Below are positions 19,319 to 28,551 of a stretch of DNA of 64,000 nucleotides, one piece after another (the first letter of the stretch is position 1; every line of letters begins with the position of its first letter). Source of the stretch: Mycolicibacterium porcinum (lineage in GTDB: Bacteria > Actinomycetota > Actinomycetes > Mycobacteriales > Mycobacteriaceae); contig MVIG01000003.1 of NCBI GenBank assembly GCA_002086835.1, positions 1 through 64,000 on the forward strand. The letters run 5' to 3'. The position numbers and the translations under genes are program-made. The notes under the pieces are model-generated. The model was not told where the DNA came from and searched no databases. It saw only the letters and a list, made by a program, of their open reading frames with translations.

Positions 19319-20791
19319 GTGTCGACCACCGAGGCCGCAGTCGTCGTACTGGCAGCAGGTGCCGGGACCCGAATGCGCTCGGATACCCCGAAGGTGCTGC
19401 ACACCCTGGCCGGCCGCAGCATGCTCAGCCACGCCCTCCACACCGTGGCCAATGCCGCCGCACAGCATCTGGTGGTGGTGCTCGGCCACGACCAGGAGCG
19501 CATCGCCCCCGCAGTCGGCGAGCTGGCGGACAAACTCGGTCGCACCATCGACGTCGCCATCCAAGACCAGCAGCTGGGCACCGGCCACGCCGTAGCGTGC
19601 GGCCTGAGCTCGCTGCCCGATGAATTCGCCGGCACGGTGGTGGTGACCTCGGGCGATGTCCCGCTGCTCGACGCCGACACCCTGGCCGGGCTCATCGAGA
19701 CCCACAGCAGCGCGACGGCCGCCGCCACCGTGGTCACCACCACCGTGCCCGACCCCACCGGTTACGGCCGCATCCTGCGCACCCAGGACAACGAGGTCAT
19801 CGGAATCGTCGAGCAGGCCGACGCCACCGAGTCGCAGCGCGCCATCCGCGAGATCAACGCCGGGGTGTACGCCTTCGACATCGCCGACCTGCGCTCGGCG
19901 CTGAGCCGGCTGAGCTCGAACAACGCCCAGCACGAGCTCTACCTCACCGATGTCATCGCGATCGTGCGGCAGGACGGCCGAACGGTGCGGGCCATGCACG
20001 TCGACGACAGTGCACTGGTGGCCGGCGTCAACGACCGCGTGCAGCTCTCCGACCTCGGCGCCGAACTCAACCGCCGCATCGTGGCCCGCCATCAACGGGC
20101 CGGCGTGACGATCATCGACCCGACCACCACGTGGATCGACGTCGACGTCAGCATCGGCCGCGACACCGTCGTGCGCCCCGGCACCCAGCTGCTCGGCACC
20201 ACCGAGATCGGCGCCGGCTGCGAGATCGGCCCGGACTCCACTCTGACCGACGTCGAGGTGGGCGACGGCGCATCGGTGGTGCGCACGCACGGTCACCTCG
20301 CCGTGATCGGGGCCGGCGCGAACGTCGGCCCGTTCACCTACCTGCGGCCGGGAACGATCCTCGGATCCGACGCCAAGCTCGGCGCCTTCGTCGAGACCAA
20401 GAACTCGACGATCGGCACCGGCACCAAAGTGCCGCACCTGACCTACGTCGGCGACGCCGACATCGGCGACCACAGCAACATCGGGGCCTCCAGCGTGTTC
20501 GTCAACTACGACGGCGAGACCAAACACCGGACCACCATCGGTTCCCACGTACGCACCGGCTCCGACACGATGTTCATCGCCCCGGTCAACGTCGGCGACG
20601 GCGCCTACACCGGCGCGGGCACCGTGCTGCGCGACGACGTCCCGCCCGGCGCGCTGGCCGTCTCGGACAACGCCCAGCGCACCATCGAGGGCTGGGTGGA
20701 GCGCAAGCGCGCCGGCTCGGCCGCTGCGGAAGCGGCGCGCAAGGCCCGCGACGCCGAAGCCGGGCGCAAAGCCCAGGCCACCGACGACTGA
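19319..20791 (+). CDS. glmU: Bifunctional GlcNAc-1-P uridyltransferase / GlcN-1-P acetyltransferase
   Basis: A 490-residue GlmU that makes UDP-GlcNAc for peptidoglycan and arabinogalactan linker synthesis. The N-terminal pyrophosphorylase domain has [18 protein letters not shown] and QLGTGHAV. The C-terminal left-handed beta-helix acetyltransferase has hexapeptide repeats ([28 protein letters not shown]). The tail after about residue 465 is Ala/Arg-rich. The GTG start follows AAGGGG. The gene sits beside tRNA-Gln and prs as in other mycobacteria. Confidence 0.98.
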   Translation: MSTTEAAVVVLAAGAGTRMRSDTPKVLHTLAGRSMLSHALHTVANAAAQHLVVVLGHDQERIAPAVGELADKLGRTIDVAIQDQQLGTGHAVACGLSSLPDEFAGTVVVTSGDVPLLDADTLAGLIETHSSATAAATVVTTTVPDPTGYGRILRTQDNEVIGIVEQADATESQRAIREINAGVYAFDIADLRSALSRLSSNNAQHELYLTDVIAIVRQDGRTVRAMHVDDSALVAGVNDRVQLSDLGAELNRRIVARHQRAGVTIIDPTTTWIDVDVSIGRDTVVRPGTQLLGTTEIGAGCEIGPDSTLTDVEVGDGASVVRTHGHLAVIGAGANVGPFTYLRPGTILGSDAKLGAFVETKNSTIGTGTKVPHLTYVGDADIGDHSNIGASSVFVNYDGETKHRTTIGSHVRTGSDTMFIAPVNVGDGAYTGAGTVLRDDVPPGALAVSDNAQRTIEGWVERKRAGSAAAEAARKARDAEAGRKAQATDD

Positions 20792-20809
20792 CCGCGACCA
20801 GCACATCTG

Positions 20810-20850
20810 CACCGAGGATTGCAGTCACCATTGAGCAGCAATCCTCGGTG
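20810..20850 (+). terminator. Terminator hairpin after glmU
   Basis: The arms CACCGAGGATTGC (20810-20822) and GCAATCCTCGGTG (20838-20850) are perfectly complementary over 13 bp, with a 15-nt loop. The hairpin lies 18 bp after the glmU stop. There is no U-tract, as is usual in mycobacteria. Confidence 0.72.
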
Positions 20851-20985
20851 TAGGTGGGTTATGGGGCCCACTCTCCGGCGGCGGCTCCGACGTTTCGTGT
20901 TGGCAATCTGGTAACCCGGCTACGAACTACCAGAAACGCTACGTACGATTGCTCCGTATCGATCCCCAACCGCGAAGGCAGCCAA

Positions 20986-21966
20986 GTGGCCACGGACTGG
21001 ACCGACAATCGAAAAAACCTGATGCTGTTCTCGGGGCGCGCGCACCCGGAACTGGCAGAACAAGTGGCCAAGGAACTCGGTACCGAGGTGACCGCGCAGA
21101 CGGCGCGGGACTTCGCCAACGGCGAGATCTTCGTCCGGTTCGACGAATCCGTTCGCGGCTGCGACGCGTTCGTGCTGCAATCGCACCCGGCCCCGCTCAA
21201 CCAGTGGTTGATGGAGCAGCTCATCATGATCGACGCGCTCAAGCGTGGTAGCGCCAAGCGCATCACGGCGATCCTGCCGTTCTATCCCTATGCGCGGCAG
21301 GACAAGAAGCACCGCGGCCGCGAGCCCATTTCGGCCCGCCTGGTGGCCGACCTGCTCAAGACCGCCGGAGCCGATCGCATCGTCTCGGTGGACCTGCACA
21401 CCGACCAGATCCAGGGCTTCTTCGACGGGCCCGTGGACCACATGCGCGGGCAGTCGCTGCTGTGCGGCTACATCGCCGACAAGTACGCCGGCGCCGACAT
21501 GGTGGTCGTTTCCCCTGACTCCGGCCGTGTCCGGGTCGCCGAGAAGTGGGCCGACGCCCTGGGCGGCGTCCCGCTGGCTTTCATCCACAAGACCCGCGAT
21601 CCGCTGGTGCCCAACCAGGTGGTGTCCAATCGGGTGGTCGGCGATGTCAAGGGCAAGACCTGCATCCTGACCGACGACATGATCGACACCGGTGGCACCA
21701 TCGCCGGCGCGGTCAAGCTCCTCAAGGAGGACGGCGCCAAGGACGTGGTGATCGCCGCGACCCACGGTGTGCTGTCCGATCCGGCCGCCCAGCGCTTGGC
21801 CGAGTGCGGAGCCCGTGAGGTGATCGTCACCAACACGCTGCCGATCACCGAGGATAAGCAGTTCCCGCAGCTGACTGTCCTGTCCATCGCGCCGCTGTTG
21901 GCCAGCACCATCCGCGCGGTGTTCGACAACGGCTCGGTGACCGGGTTGTTCGACGGGTCCGCCTAG
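20986..21966 (+). CDS. prs: Ribose-phosphate pyrophosphokinase (PRPP synthetase)
   Basis: A 326-residue PRPP synthetase that makes phosphoribosyl pyrophosphate for nucleotides, His, Trp and decaprenyl-phosphoribose arabinan precursors. Visible motifs are the catalytic flexible-loop region (FYPYARQDKKHRGREPISA), the PRPP-binding loop (CILTDDMIDTGGTI) and VVSPDSGRVRVAEKWA. I chose the GTG at 20986 (VATDWTDNRKN), which matches the M. tuberculosis N-terminus; residues upstream show no similarity. The stop is directly followed by the start of an arsC-like gene. Confidence 0.97.
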   Translation: MATDWTDNRKNLMLFSGRAHPELAEQVAKELGTEVTAQTARDFANGEIFVRFDESVRGCDAFVLQSHPAPLNQWLMEQLIMIDALKRGSAKRITAILPFYPYARQDKKHRGREPISARLVADLLKTAGADRIVSVDLHTDQIQGFFDGPVDHMRGQSLLCGYIADKYAGADMVVVSPDSGRVRVAEKWADALGGVPLAFIHKTRDPLVPNQVVSNRVVGDVKGKTCILTDDMIDTGGTIAGAVKLLKEDGAKDVVIAATHGVLSDPAAQRLAECGAREVIVTNTLPITEDKQFPQLTVLSIAPLLASTIRAVFDNGSVTGLFDGSA

Positions 21967-22329
21967 ATGGCTCAGTCTGATGGGCGGCCCGCCGCCGTCA
22001 TCTACCACAACCCCAAGTGCTCGACCTCGCGCAAGACACTGGATCTGTTGCGCGAGAACGGGATCGAGCCCGAGGTGGTGCAGTACCTCAAGACCCCGCC
22101 GACGCGTGACGAGATCAAGAAACTGATCGCCGACGCCGGCATCGACGTGCGGACCGCGGTGCGCAAGCGCGAATCCCTCTACGCCGAACTCGGTTTGGCC
22201 GACGCGTCCGACGACGAACTGCTCGACGCGATGGCCGAGAACCCGATCCTGATCGAGCGCCCGTTCGTCGTCACCGGCAACGGCACCCGGCTGGCCCGGC
22301 CGATCGATTCGGTGCGCGAGATTCTGTGA
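21967..22329 (+). CDS. ArsC-family arsenate reductase-like protein
   Basis: A 120-residue thioredoxin-fold protein of the ArsC/Spx family. The signature IYHNPKCSTSRKTLDLL carries the single redox Cys near residue 18, and the C-terminal IERPFVVTGNGTRLARP matches the YfgD-type ArsC proteins. It would reduce arsenate with a small thiol partner, or act as a general oxidoreductase. The ATG follows the prs stop with no gap, and its own stop overlaps the lpqT start. No ars genes lie nearby, so a role in arsenic resistance is an inference. Confidence 0.88.
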   Translation: MAQSDGRPAAVIYHNPKCSTSRKTLDLLRENGIEPEVVQYLKTPPTRDEIKKLIADAGIDVRTAVRKRESLYAELGLADASDDELLDAMAENPILIERPFVVTGNGTRLARPIDSVREIL

Positions 22330-22970
22330 AGCGGCTGCTCGCCACCGCCGCCGCGACGGCGGTCCTGGCTACCGGCTGCGGCGCCGAAACGCCTGACTAC
22401 AAGTCGATCTGGACCACGAGTTCGACCACTCCGGCCGCCCCCGCCGACAATCAGCCGGTGCCGCTGTGGCAATACCTGGAGGACTCCGGCGTCGTCGGCG
22501 AACCCATCGCGCCCGAGAAGATCCCCCACCTCACCGTCACCATGCCGACCCCACCGGAATGGCACACCTACAACAATCCGAACCTCGCTCCGGGGACCCG
22601 GATGATCGCCAAGGGCAACACCTACCCCACCGCGATGATGCTCGCCTTCACGTTGCACGGCGACTTCGACGTACCCAAGGCCCTCAAGGAACACGGCTAC
22701 GCCGACGCCCAGCTGTCGGAGAACTTCAAGCAGCTCAACGCATCCAACGCGGACTGGAAGGGTTTCCCGTCGGCGATGATCGAGGGCAGCTACGACCTCA
22801 ACGGCAAGCGCATGCAGAGCTACAACCGCGTGGTCATCGCGAACGACGGGCTGCAGCCTCCACAGCGCTATCTCATCCAGCTCACCGTGACCACCTATGC
22901 CGACGAGGCCGCGGCGCAGGGCCCGGACATCGAGTCGATCATCGCGGGTTTCAACGTCGCCAAGAAGTGA
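22326..22970 (+). CDS. lpqT: Lipoprotein LpqT
   Basis: A 214-residue lipoprotein of the mycobacterial LpqN/LpqT group. The signal peptide ends in the lipobox LATGC (Cys19). The mature domain contains the group's IPHLTVTMPTPPEWHTYNNP opening, NTYPTAMMLAF and a C-terminal QRYLIQLTVTTYADEA strand region. It corresponds to M. tuberculosis Rv1016c. It starts with GTG inside the arsC-like stop codon (GTGA), which makes prs-arsC-lpqT a tightly packed unit. Related LpqN proteins are implicated in envelope lipid handling. Confidence 0.92.
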   Translation: MKRLLATAAATAVLATGCGAETPDYKSIWTTSSTTPAAPADNQPVPLWQYLEDSGVVGEPIAPEKIPHLTVTMPTPPEWHTYNNPNLAPGTRMIAKGNTYPTAMMLAFTLHGDFDVPKALKEHGYADAQLSENFKQLNASNADWKGFPSAMIEGSYDLNGKRMQSYNRVVIANDGLQPPQRYLIQLTVTTYADEAAAQGPDIESIIAGFNVAKK

Positions 22971-23010
22971 AGCCGCGAGGAACCGCCCGCGCGACCGTAG
23001 GGTGGTCGGC

Positions 23011-23883
23011 ATGAGTGGATGGACCAGCGCCGACCTGCCCTCGTTTTCCGGCCGCCGGGTGATCGTCACCGGCGCCAACAGTGGACTGGGGCTCGTCACC
23101 GCCCGTGAGCTCGCCCGCGTGGGCGCCAAGGTCACCGTCGCGGTGCGCAACTTGGAGAAGGGCACCGCGGCCGCCGAGACCATGACCGGCGGCATCGTCG
23201 AGGTACGCAAACTCGACCTGCAGGACCTGGCCTCGGTGCACGAGTTCGCCGACACCGTCGAGAGCGTCGACGTGCTCATCAACAACGCAGGCATCATGGC
23301 TGTGCCGCTGAGCCGCACCGTGGACGGCTTCGAGAGCCAGATCGGCACCAACCACCTCGGCCACTTCGCGCTGACCAACCTGCTGCTGCCCAAGATCTCC
23401 GACCGGGTGGTGACGGTGTCGTCGTTGATGCACTGGATCGGGCAGATCAGCCTGCGGGACCTCAACTGGAAATCGCGACCGTACTCGGCGTGGCTGGCCT
23501 ACGGGCAGTCCAAGCTGGCCAATCTGGTGTTCACCTCCGAACTGCAGCGCCGGCTCAACGCCTCCGGCTCGCAGGTGCGCGCGCTGGCCGCCCATCCCGG
23601 CTACTCGGCGACCAACCTGCAGGGCCAGACCGGCAACAAGTTCGGCGAGCGGATGATCGCGACCGCCAACCGGGTTTTCGCCAGCGATGCGACATTCGGC
23701 GCACGTCAGACGCTTTTCGCCGCGTCCCAGGACGTCCCCGGTGACAGCTTCATCGGGCCGCGGTTCGGCCAGTTCGGCCCCAGCCAACCGGTCGGGCGCA
23801 GCCCGCTGGCCCGGCGGGCCGACACCCAGAAGGGCCTGTGGGAGCTGTCCGAACAGCTCACCAAAACCAGCTATCCGCTGTAG
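23011..23883 (+). CDS. Short-chain dehydrogenase/reductase
   Basis: A 290-residue SDR of the retinol-dehydrogenase-like group. The cofactor motif is TGANSGLGL, followed by NNAG, a catalytic Ser in VTVSSLMHW and YGQSK for the Tyr/Lys pair. An Arg in AVRN after the second strand suggests NADP(H) preference. I chose the ATG at 23011 because TAGGGT sits 7 nt upstream, the leaderless pattern; longer forms extend into lpqT. The gene separates lpqT from rplY, which are adjacent in M. tuberculosis. Substrate is unknown. Confidence 0.87.
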   Translation: MSGWTSADLPSFSGRRVIVTGANSGLGLVTARELARVGAKVTVAVRNLEKGTAAAETMTGGIVEVRKLDLQDLASVHEFADTVESVDVLINNAGIMAVPLSRTVDGFESQIGTNHLGHFALTNLLLPKISDRVVTVSSLMHWIGQISLRDLNWKSRPYSAWLAYGQSKLANLVFTSELQRRLNASGSQVRALAAHPGYSATNLQGQTGNKFGERMIATANRVFASDATFGARQTLFAASQDVPGDSFIGPRFGQFGPSQPVGRSPLARRADTQKGLWELSEQLTKTSYPL

Positions 23884-24053
23884 GCCACCGGCGCCGATTT
23901 TCTCCGGCGGCCCCGGCTTTGCTACCCTGACCAGGCGTCACGGCGAGGGTGGACCTTATGGACCACCGTTATCGGCGGGAACTTCTTCAAGTGTTGCGAC
24001 CCTTGCCGTGCTGACGATCTGACCGCAGTACCGCAATTTAGAGGAGCAACACC

Positions 24054-24707
24054 ATGGCCAAGTCCGCCGCCAAGAACGTCCCCAACAAGCTGGCCGCGAC
24101 CGTGCGCACCCGCACCGGCAAGGGCGCCTCGCGCCAGGCCCGTCGCGACGGCAACGTGCCCACCGTGCTCTACGGCCACGGCACCGATCCCCAGCACCTG
24201 GAGATCAACGCCCGCGAGTTCGCCGCTGTGCTGCGCCACGCCGGCACCAACGCCGTGCTGACCCTCGACATCGAGGGCAAGGAGCAGCTGGCCCTGACCA
24301 AGGCTCTGGACATCCACCCGATCCGCCGCAACATCCAGCACGCCGACCTGCTGGTCGTGCGTCGTGGCGAGAAGGTCCACGTCGAGGTCACCGTGTCCCT
24401 CGAGGGCGACGCCGCCCCGGGCACCCTGGTCACCCAGGACACCAACAGCATCGAGATCGAGGCCGAGGCCCTGTCTATCCCCGAGCACCTGACCGTGTCG
24501 ATCGAGGGCGTCGAGGCCGGCACCCAGATCCTGGCCGGCCAGATCGAGCTGCCCGCCGGTGTTTCGCTGGTGTCGGATCCCGAGCTGCTCGTGGTCAACA
24601 TCGTCGAGGCCCCGAGTGCCGAGGAGCTGGAGTCCGAGGGTGCCGGCGAGGCGGGCGAGGCCCCGGCCGAGGAGCCGGCTGCCGAGGCCACCGAAGCCGC
24701 CGAGTAA
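24054..24707 (+). CDS. rplY: 50S ribosomal protein L25 (CTC form)
   Basis: A 217-residue L25/TL5/CTC protein, the long form that has a C-terminal TL5 beta domain after the 5S-rRNA-binding domain. The start region [20 protein letters not shown] is typical, and the last 30 residues are Ala/Glu-rich and probably disordered. GAGGAG precedes the ATG. It matches M. tuberculosis Rv1015c and is followed 33 bp later by pth, a conserved pairing. Confidence 0.97.
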   Translation: MAKSAAKNVPNKLAATVRTRTGKGASRQARRDGNVPTVLYGHGTDPQHLEINAREFAAVLRHAGTNAVLTLDIEGKEQLALTKALDIHPIRRNIQHADLLVVRRGEKVHVEVTVSLEGDAAPGTLVTQDTNSIEIEAEALSIPEHLTVSIEGVEAGTQILAGQIELPAGVSLVSDPELLVVNIVEAPSAEELESEGAGEAGEAPAEEPAAEATEAAE

Positions 24708-24740
24708 TCGGCGAGTCGAGACACACAGGACATCGTCTGG

Positions 24741-25316
24741 ATGGCCGAGCCGCTGCTGGTGGTGGGCCTGGGTAACCCCGGGCCCGCCTACGCCAAGACC
24801 CGGCACAACGTCGGGTTCATGGTGGCCGATGTGCTGGCCGCCCGCATCGGCTCGGCCTTCAAGGTGCACAAGAAATCCGGCGCCGAGGTGGTCACCGGGC
24901 AGCTCGCAGGAGCTCCGGTGGTCCTGGCCAAACCTCGGTGCTACATGAACGAGTCCGGCCGTCAGGTCGGGCCGTTGGCCAAGTTCTATTCGGTGCCGCC
25001 GGGCCGGATCGTGGTCATCCACGACGAGCTCGACATCGACTTCGGCCGGATCCGACTCAAGGTCGGTGGCGGCGAAGGTGGCCACAACGGGCTGCGGTCG
25101 GTGGCTTCGGCTCTGGGCAGCAAGGACTTTCAACGCGTCCGCATCGGGGTCGGACGCCCGCCGGGTCGTAAGGATCCGGCGGCGTTCGTGCTGGAGGCCT
25201 TCAACGCCGCCGAACGTGCCGAGCTACCGACGATCTGCGAGCAGGCCGCCGACGCCACCGAGCTGTTGATCGCCCAGGGCCTGGAGCCGGCCCAGAACAC
25301 CGTGCACGCCTGGTGA
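24741..25316 (+). CDS. pth: Peptidyl-tRNA hydrolase
   Basis: A 191-residue Pth that frees tRNA from drop-off peptidyl-tRNA. The diagnostic motifs are all visible: [20 protein letters not shown] with the catalytic His, [10 protein letters not shown] with the substrate Asn, [11 protein letters not shown] with the catalytic Asp, and GGHNGLRSV. It forms a unit with rplY, as in M. tuberculosis (Rv1014c). The stop lies 4 bp from the stop of the convergent phosphoesterase gene. Confidence 0.98.
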   Translation: MAEPLLVVGLGNPGPAYAKTRHNVGFMVADVLAARIGSAFKVHKKSGAEVVTGQLAGAPVVLAKPRCYMNESGRQVGPLAKFYSVPPGRIVVIHDELDIDFGRIRLKVGGGEGGHNGLRSVASALGSKDFQRVRIGVGRPPGRKDPAAFVLEAFNAAERAELPTICEQAADATELLIAQGLEPAQNTVHAW

Positions 25317-25320
25317 TTGG

Positions 25321-26406
25321 CTACCAGACGAACGGCTCATCCAGGGTGAGCGTGCGCTCCGCAGGCGCGTACCAGCCCTGCGGTGCATGCTGGTCGGTAT
25401 GTAGATAGCACTGCACCCGCACCTCGTGGCTGCCGGGACGAAATGTCAGCAGCCTGCTGATCGGCAGGGTCGTGATCGGCATGTGGTGGCGACTCAATGA
25501 CGCCACATTCATGAAATACGTTCCACCCCAAGCTCGCTCGATGTGAGTCTTGCCGCCATGGGAATCGTCGGGATTGGTGTGGGTGTGGCCGGCCAGCCAC
25601 AGCGCGACCGCACCCGGGTGTTCGGTGAGATACCGCTCGAAAGCCCCGGAGTCCGGCTTGCCGCCGACCCAGTACAGGTACGACGCACCCTGAGGCGTCC
25701 CCTCCGGGAACGGGCGATGGTAGTGCTCGTAGAGTTTTCCGTCCGCGCCGCGGCGGACGCCCTCCCACTCCCCCGACGCCACCGTGGTGTCCTTGAGGAC
25801 GTAGTGGTGCACCGTGATGACGATCGAATCGCGGTTCTGTTCAACCATGTTCGCCCACCACTGGAATGTCTCGGCGGAGACCACCCCACCCGGATTGCCG
25901 CCGAGCGTGCCCCGCCCGACAGCCTGGGACGGCTCGTTGCGGTCGCTGAGCATCAGGAAGAGCAGGTTGCCCACCCGGAACGAATATCGCTCCCAGGTGC
26001 CGGTGACCGGATACGGCCGGGCATCCGCCTCGACACCTGAGTGTGCGGTGTGCGCGCCCAGCGGATCGATCCACTTCTGCCACCACCACGCGTCGGGTTC
26101 GGAAAGACCGCTGCGGTCGTGGTTTCCACACACCGAGTACACGTCTTCTCTACGGTGCTTGCGCAACGCCGAGAACTGCCTGCGGACCTCTTGGCCTTCG
26201 GCGTCGTCGGGCAGGTTGTGATGCGCGCCGGACATGTCGCCGACGTCGACGGCGATGTCCCAGTCGAACGGCGGGCCACCTTGCGCTCCACCGAATTCCG
26301 ACTGCCGGATGGCCTCGGCGAGGCTTTCCCGGCCGGACTGCCTGTCGGTCCCGACGTGGGCATCACCGAATGCCCACAGCCGAAAGTCACCCTGCTGTGT
26401 CGCCAT
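25321..26406 (-). CDS. Calcineurin-like metallophosphoesterase
   Basis: A 361-residue dinuclear metallophosphoesterase with the family motifs in order: FGDAHVG, VDVGDMSG, CGNHD, TVHHYV and AGHTHTN. No signal peptide is visible, so it should be cytosolic. Near the C-terminus AERTLTLDEPF suggests a small accessory beta domain. The substrate cannot be told from sequence. TAACGT lies 9 nt before the ATG, so the mRNA may be leaderless. It separates pth from the downstream conserved block and is probably accessory. Confidence 0.85.
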   Translation of the reverse strand: MATQQGDFRLWAFGDAHVGTDRQSGRESLAEAIRQSEFGGAQGGPPFDWDIAVDVGDMSGAHHNLPDDAEGQEVRRQFSALRKHRREDVYSVCGNHDRSGLSEPDAWWWQKWIDPLGAHTAHSGVEADARPYPVTGTWERYSFRVGNLLFLMLSDRNEPSQAVGRGTLGGNPGGVVSAETFQWWANMVEQNRDSIVITVHHYVLKDTTVASGEWEGVRRGADGKLYEHYHRPFPEGTPQGASYLYWVGGKPDSGAFERYLTEHPGAVALWLAGHTHTNPDDSHGGKTHIERAWGGTYFMNVASLSRHHMPITTLPISRLLTFRPGSHEVRVQCYLHTDQHAPQGWYAPAERTLTLDEPFVW

Positions 26407-26475
26407 CGTCGCGCCACGTTAGCGTCGAGACACGGCCTGGTCGGGCGTTGCGCTCACGGTGATTCCAACGGCCGG

Positions 26476-27510
26476 TCAGACACCCCGGATTCCGCTGTCC
26501 ACCACCTTGACGGTCTTGTGCGGATACCGCTTCTCCGCGTGCGCCTTGGCCGCCGAGTTCGGCAGCACGTACAGCGTTTCCCGCTTGTCCTGCAGCGGTT
26601 TGAGCACCCGGTCCATGAACTCCTTGCGGTCGTCGAGGTAGGGCTCGATGACGTCCTCACCCGCCGGGCACACCGCCAGGCAGTACGCCGCCTTGTAATT
26701 GGCCTTGAAGGACAGGCTCTGCCACATCGACGCATTCTCCGAATCGCTGACCCGGGACCGGAAGTCGGCGGCGTCGTCGCTGTCGGCGACGGTCTGCACC
26801 CAGTCGGTGAACCCGCCCATAAACTCGCGGTAGTTGTGCACCGAGCAGGCGACGAAGTCGAACTCGCCGTCCTTGCCGATTGCCCCGACCGGACAGGCCG
26901 CCACGCACAGCTTGCACTCCAGGCACGGCGAATAGTCCAGCGGCACACCATAACTGCTGATCGGCGTGCCGACCAGGATGGTGGCCAGCAGGATGAAGTT
27001 GCCGAATCTGGGGTGGATCACGTTGCGATGGATACCCATCACCCCGAGCCCCGAGGCCACCGCGACGGGCTTGTGCGCCACCACCCAGATCCGCCCCGGA
27101 TATCTGTCCATCTCCATCGGGAAGGTCGCCGACGGGTTCACCGCACGGTGGCCGCCATCCTCGAGCGCCCGGGTGATCCGGTGGGCCGCTTCGTTGATGA
27201 TCTCCCCGCTGCGGTGAAATTCCTGGTTGGCCACGCTGCGGGTGGACGAGCGCACATTGTCGCGATTCATCTTCACCACCAGCGAGATGTAGCTGCGCAC
27301 ACCCGGTAGCGCGGCCTCGGCATGCTCGCGCTCCGAGGCCAGCGCGGGGTCGTCCACGCTCGCGAAGGCGACGTCGTCGGCGCCGGCGTCCAGGCACAAC
27401 GCTCGCAGCCAGTCGGCGTCGACGATGTCCGGGGCCGGGGCCTCCGAACGAGCGCGCACCGCACGCACAGTCGGGTGGTCGGCCAGTCGTGGCGGGAGCT
27501 TCGGCGTCAT
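26476..27510 (-). CDS. 4Fe-4S ferredoxin-type oxidoreductase-like protein
   Basis: A 344-residue protein of the group annotated as reductive-dehalogenase-like or epoxyqueuosine-reductase-like. A ferredoxin motif CLECKLCVAACPVG lies near residue 195, and a second cysteine set (SVHNYREF; YCLAVCPAGEDV) could complete a second cluster. The N-terminal part (VRSYISLVVKMN, VIHPRFGNFILLATIL) resembles the cobalamin-fold region of these enzymes. No Tat signal is present. The ATG at 27510 has TATACT 7 nt upstream inside a 26-bp palindrome, so it is probably leaderless and operator-controlled. Confidence 0.75.
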   Translation of the reverse strand: MTPKLPPRLADHPTVRAVRARSEAPAPDIVDADWLRALCLDAGADDVAFASVDDPALASEREHAEAALPGVRSYISLVVKMNRDNVRSSTRSVANQEFHRSGEIINEAAHRITRALEDGGHRAVNPSATFPMEMDRYPGRIWVVAHKPVAVASGLGVMGIHRNVIHPRFGNFILLATILVGTPISSYGVPLDYSPCLECKLCVAACPVGAIGKDGEFDFVACSVHNYREFMGGFTDWVQTVADSDDAADFRSRVSDSENASMWQSLSFKANYKAAYCLAVCPAGEDVIEPYLDDRKEFMDRVLKPLQDKRETLYVLPNSAAKAHAEKRYPHKTVKVVDSGIRGV

Positions 27511-27513
27511 GAG

Positions 27514-27539
27514 GCTGAGTATAGTTATATATACTCAGC
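27514..27539. promoter_or_regulatory. 26-bp palindromic operator with a -10 in each arm
   Basis: Perfect 10-bp arms GCTGAGTATA and TATACTCAGC flank a 6-bp AT-only-but-one spacer (GTTATA). Each arm carries TATACT, a good mycobacterial -10, reading outward. The left arm lies 7 nt from the start of the 4Fe-4S gene. The right arm faces the membrane-protein gene at 27629. The geometry is that of a TetR-type operator covering a divergent promoter, but no regulator gene is adjacent. Confidence 0.75.
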
Positions 27540-27628
27540 ACGCAAGGGATCGCAAGGATGCAGCCGATCGGCGTAAAGAAACCGTTCGGGCCCGACGCGG
27601 GCGCCTTCGCAGCGGGTACACCGGAGGT

Positions 27629-28156
27629 ATGGACGCGATCCGACTACTGAGCCCATTGCTCGACGGCTCTCGGGCGTGGGGTTGTGTGCAGGTCAGGCCC
27701 GGCCGGTTCGGCATCACCTACTACCGGCTGGTGGTGTATCCACCCGGCCTGAGCACCTCTGAACGCCGCTTTGTCCGGCTGGCCCGAGGGTGGCCGCTGT
27801 GGGGAATGTTCCTGTGGCTGCTGTGCCAGCTGTGGCTGGGCGGACAGATGTCACCCTGGCTTGCGTTCGGGGTGTCCACCGCGGCGTTCCTCGGCGCCGG
27901 AGCCGTGGCACTCGGCCTGTCCGGCAGCGCATTCCACGGCGTGAGAACGCTGTGCGCGACGACGATGGCCGGCTGTGACGATCCCGGATCCGCGGCCGCC
28001 CGCGAGCGGCTGGTGGTGCTCGCCGCCGAGCTCTTACATGCCGACGAATGCCTCGCTCGCGGCGACATCACCGCCGTCGACCACGAGCTGATCTGGTGGC
28101 GGGTCTACCACCGGATGGACGCCGACAAACCGGCAAATACCCAGCACACCAACTGA
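27629..28156 (+). CDS. Hypothetical two-helix membrane protein
   Basis: A 175-residue product I cannot name with confidence. It has a short N-terminal domain (YYRLVVYPPGLSTSERRFVRLARGW), two hydrophobic segments near residues 55-72 and 76-98, then a cytoplasmic tail with a helical AARERLVVLAAELLHADE region. GGAGG precedes the ATG. It is divergent from the 4Fe-4S gene and shares the palindromic region. A hairpin terminator follows. Confidence 0.78.
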   Translation: MDAIRLLSPLLDGSRAWGCVQVRPGRFGITYYRLVVYPPGLSTSERRFVRLARGWPLWGMFLWLLCQLWLGGQMSPWLAFGVSTAAFLGAGAVALGLSGSAFHGVRTLCATTMAGCDDPGSAAARERLVVLAAELLHADECLARGDITAVDHELIWWRVYHRMDADKPANTQHTN

Positions 28157-28192
28157 TGTCGGACCTGGATCACGGTGTGGCAGAACCACAGT

Positions 28193-28224
28193 GAGCGGGC
28201 GCGTCACGAAAGACACGCCCGCTC
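28193..28224. terminator. Hairpin terminator after the membrane-protein gene
   Basis: GAGCGGGCGCGTC pairs with GACACGCCCGCTC (12 of 13 bp Watson-Crick plus one G-T), with a 6-nt ACGAAA loop. It lies between convergent genes, so it may serve both. Confidence 0.78.
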
Positions 28225-28255
28225 AAGGATGTTCAGTTCTCGACACGGGCGATGA

Positions 28256-28480
28256 CTAGCGACGGGCCCCGGGCATGCCCAACCACGGGAACACCGGGAT
28301 GTTGGCCGGCGGCGCGGTCGTTCCCGGCCTGGCCTTGATCGACGTGCTGCCGTTGGTGGTGCAGATCGTCTTCGTCGCGGTGTCCTGGCAGGTCGGCCGG
28401 GCGTTCGCAACTGGAGCCGAAACAACCGACACGGCAGCCAAACTCGCCATCAAGAATGCAAACCCGCGACCAGTCATCAT
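28256..28480 (-). CDS. Small secreted hypothetical protein
   Basis: A 74-residue product with a signal peptide (hydrophobic about 6-22, cleavage near ANA-RP). The mature peptide is about 48 residues, with two cysteines (PTCQDTATKTICTTNGS) followed by a Pro-rich tail. I chose the ATG at 28480, preceded by GGGAAGGG. An ATG at 28501 would add seven basic residues. It follows another small secreted gene on the same strand, 71 bp away. Function is unknown. Confidence 0.7.
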   Translation of the reverse strand: MMTGRGFAFLMASLAAVSVVSAPVANARPTCQDTATKTICTTNGSTSIKARPGTTAPPANIPVFPWLGMPGARR

Positions 28481-28551
28481 GCCCTTCCCTTTCCGCGCCA
28501 TGACCACCCCCGAAGTCTCATGCGCCGCACGCGCCGACATCTGCCCGGTCA

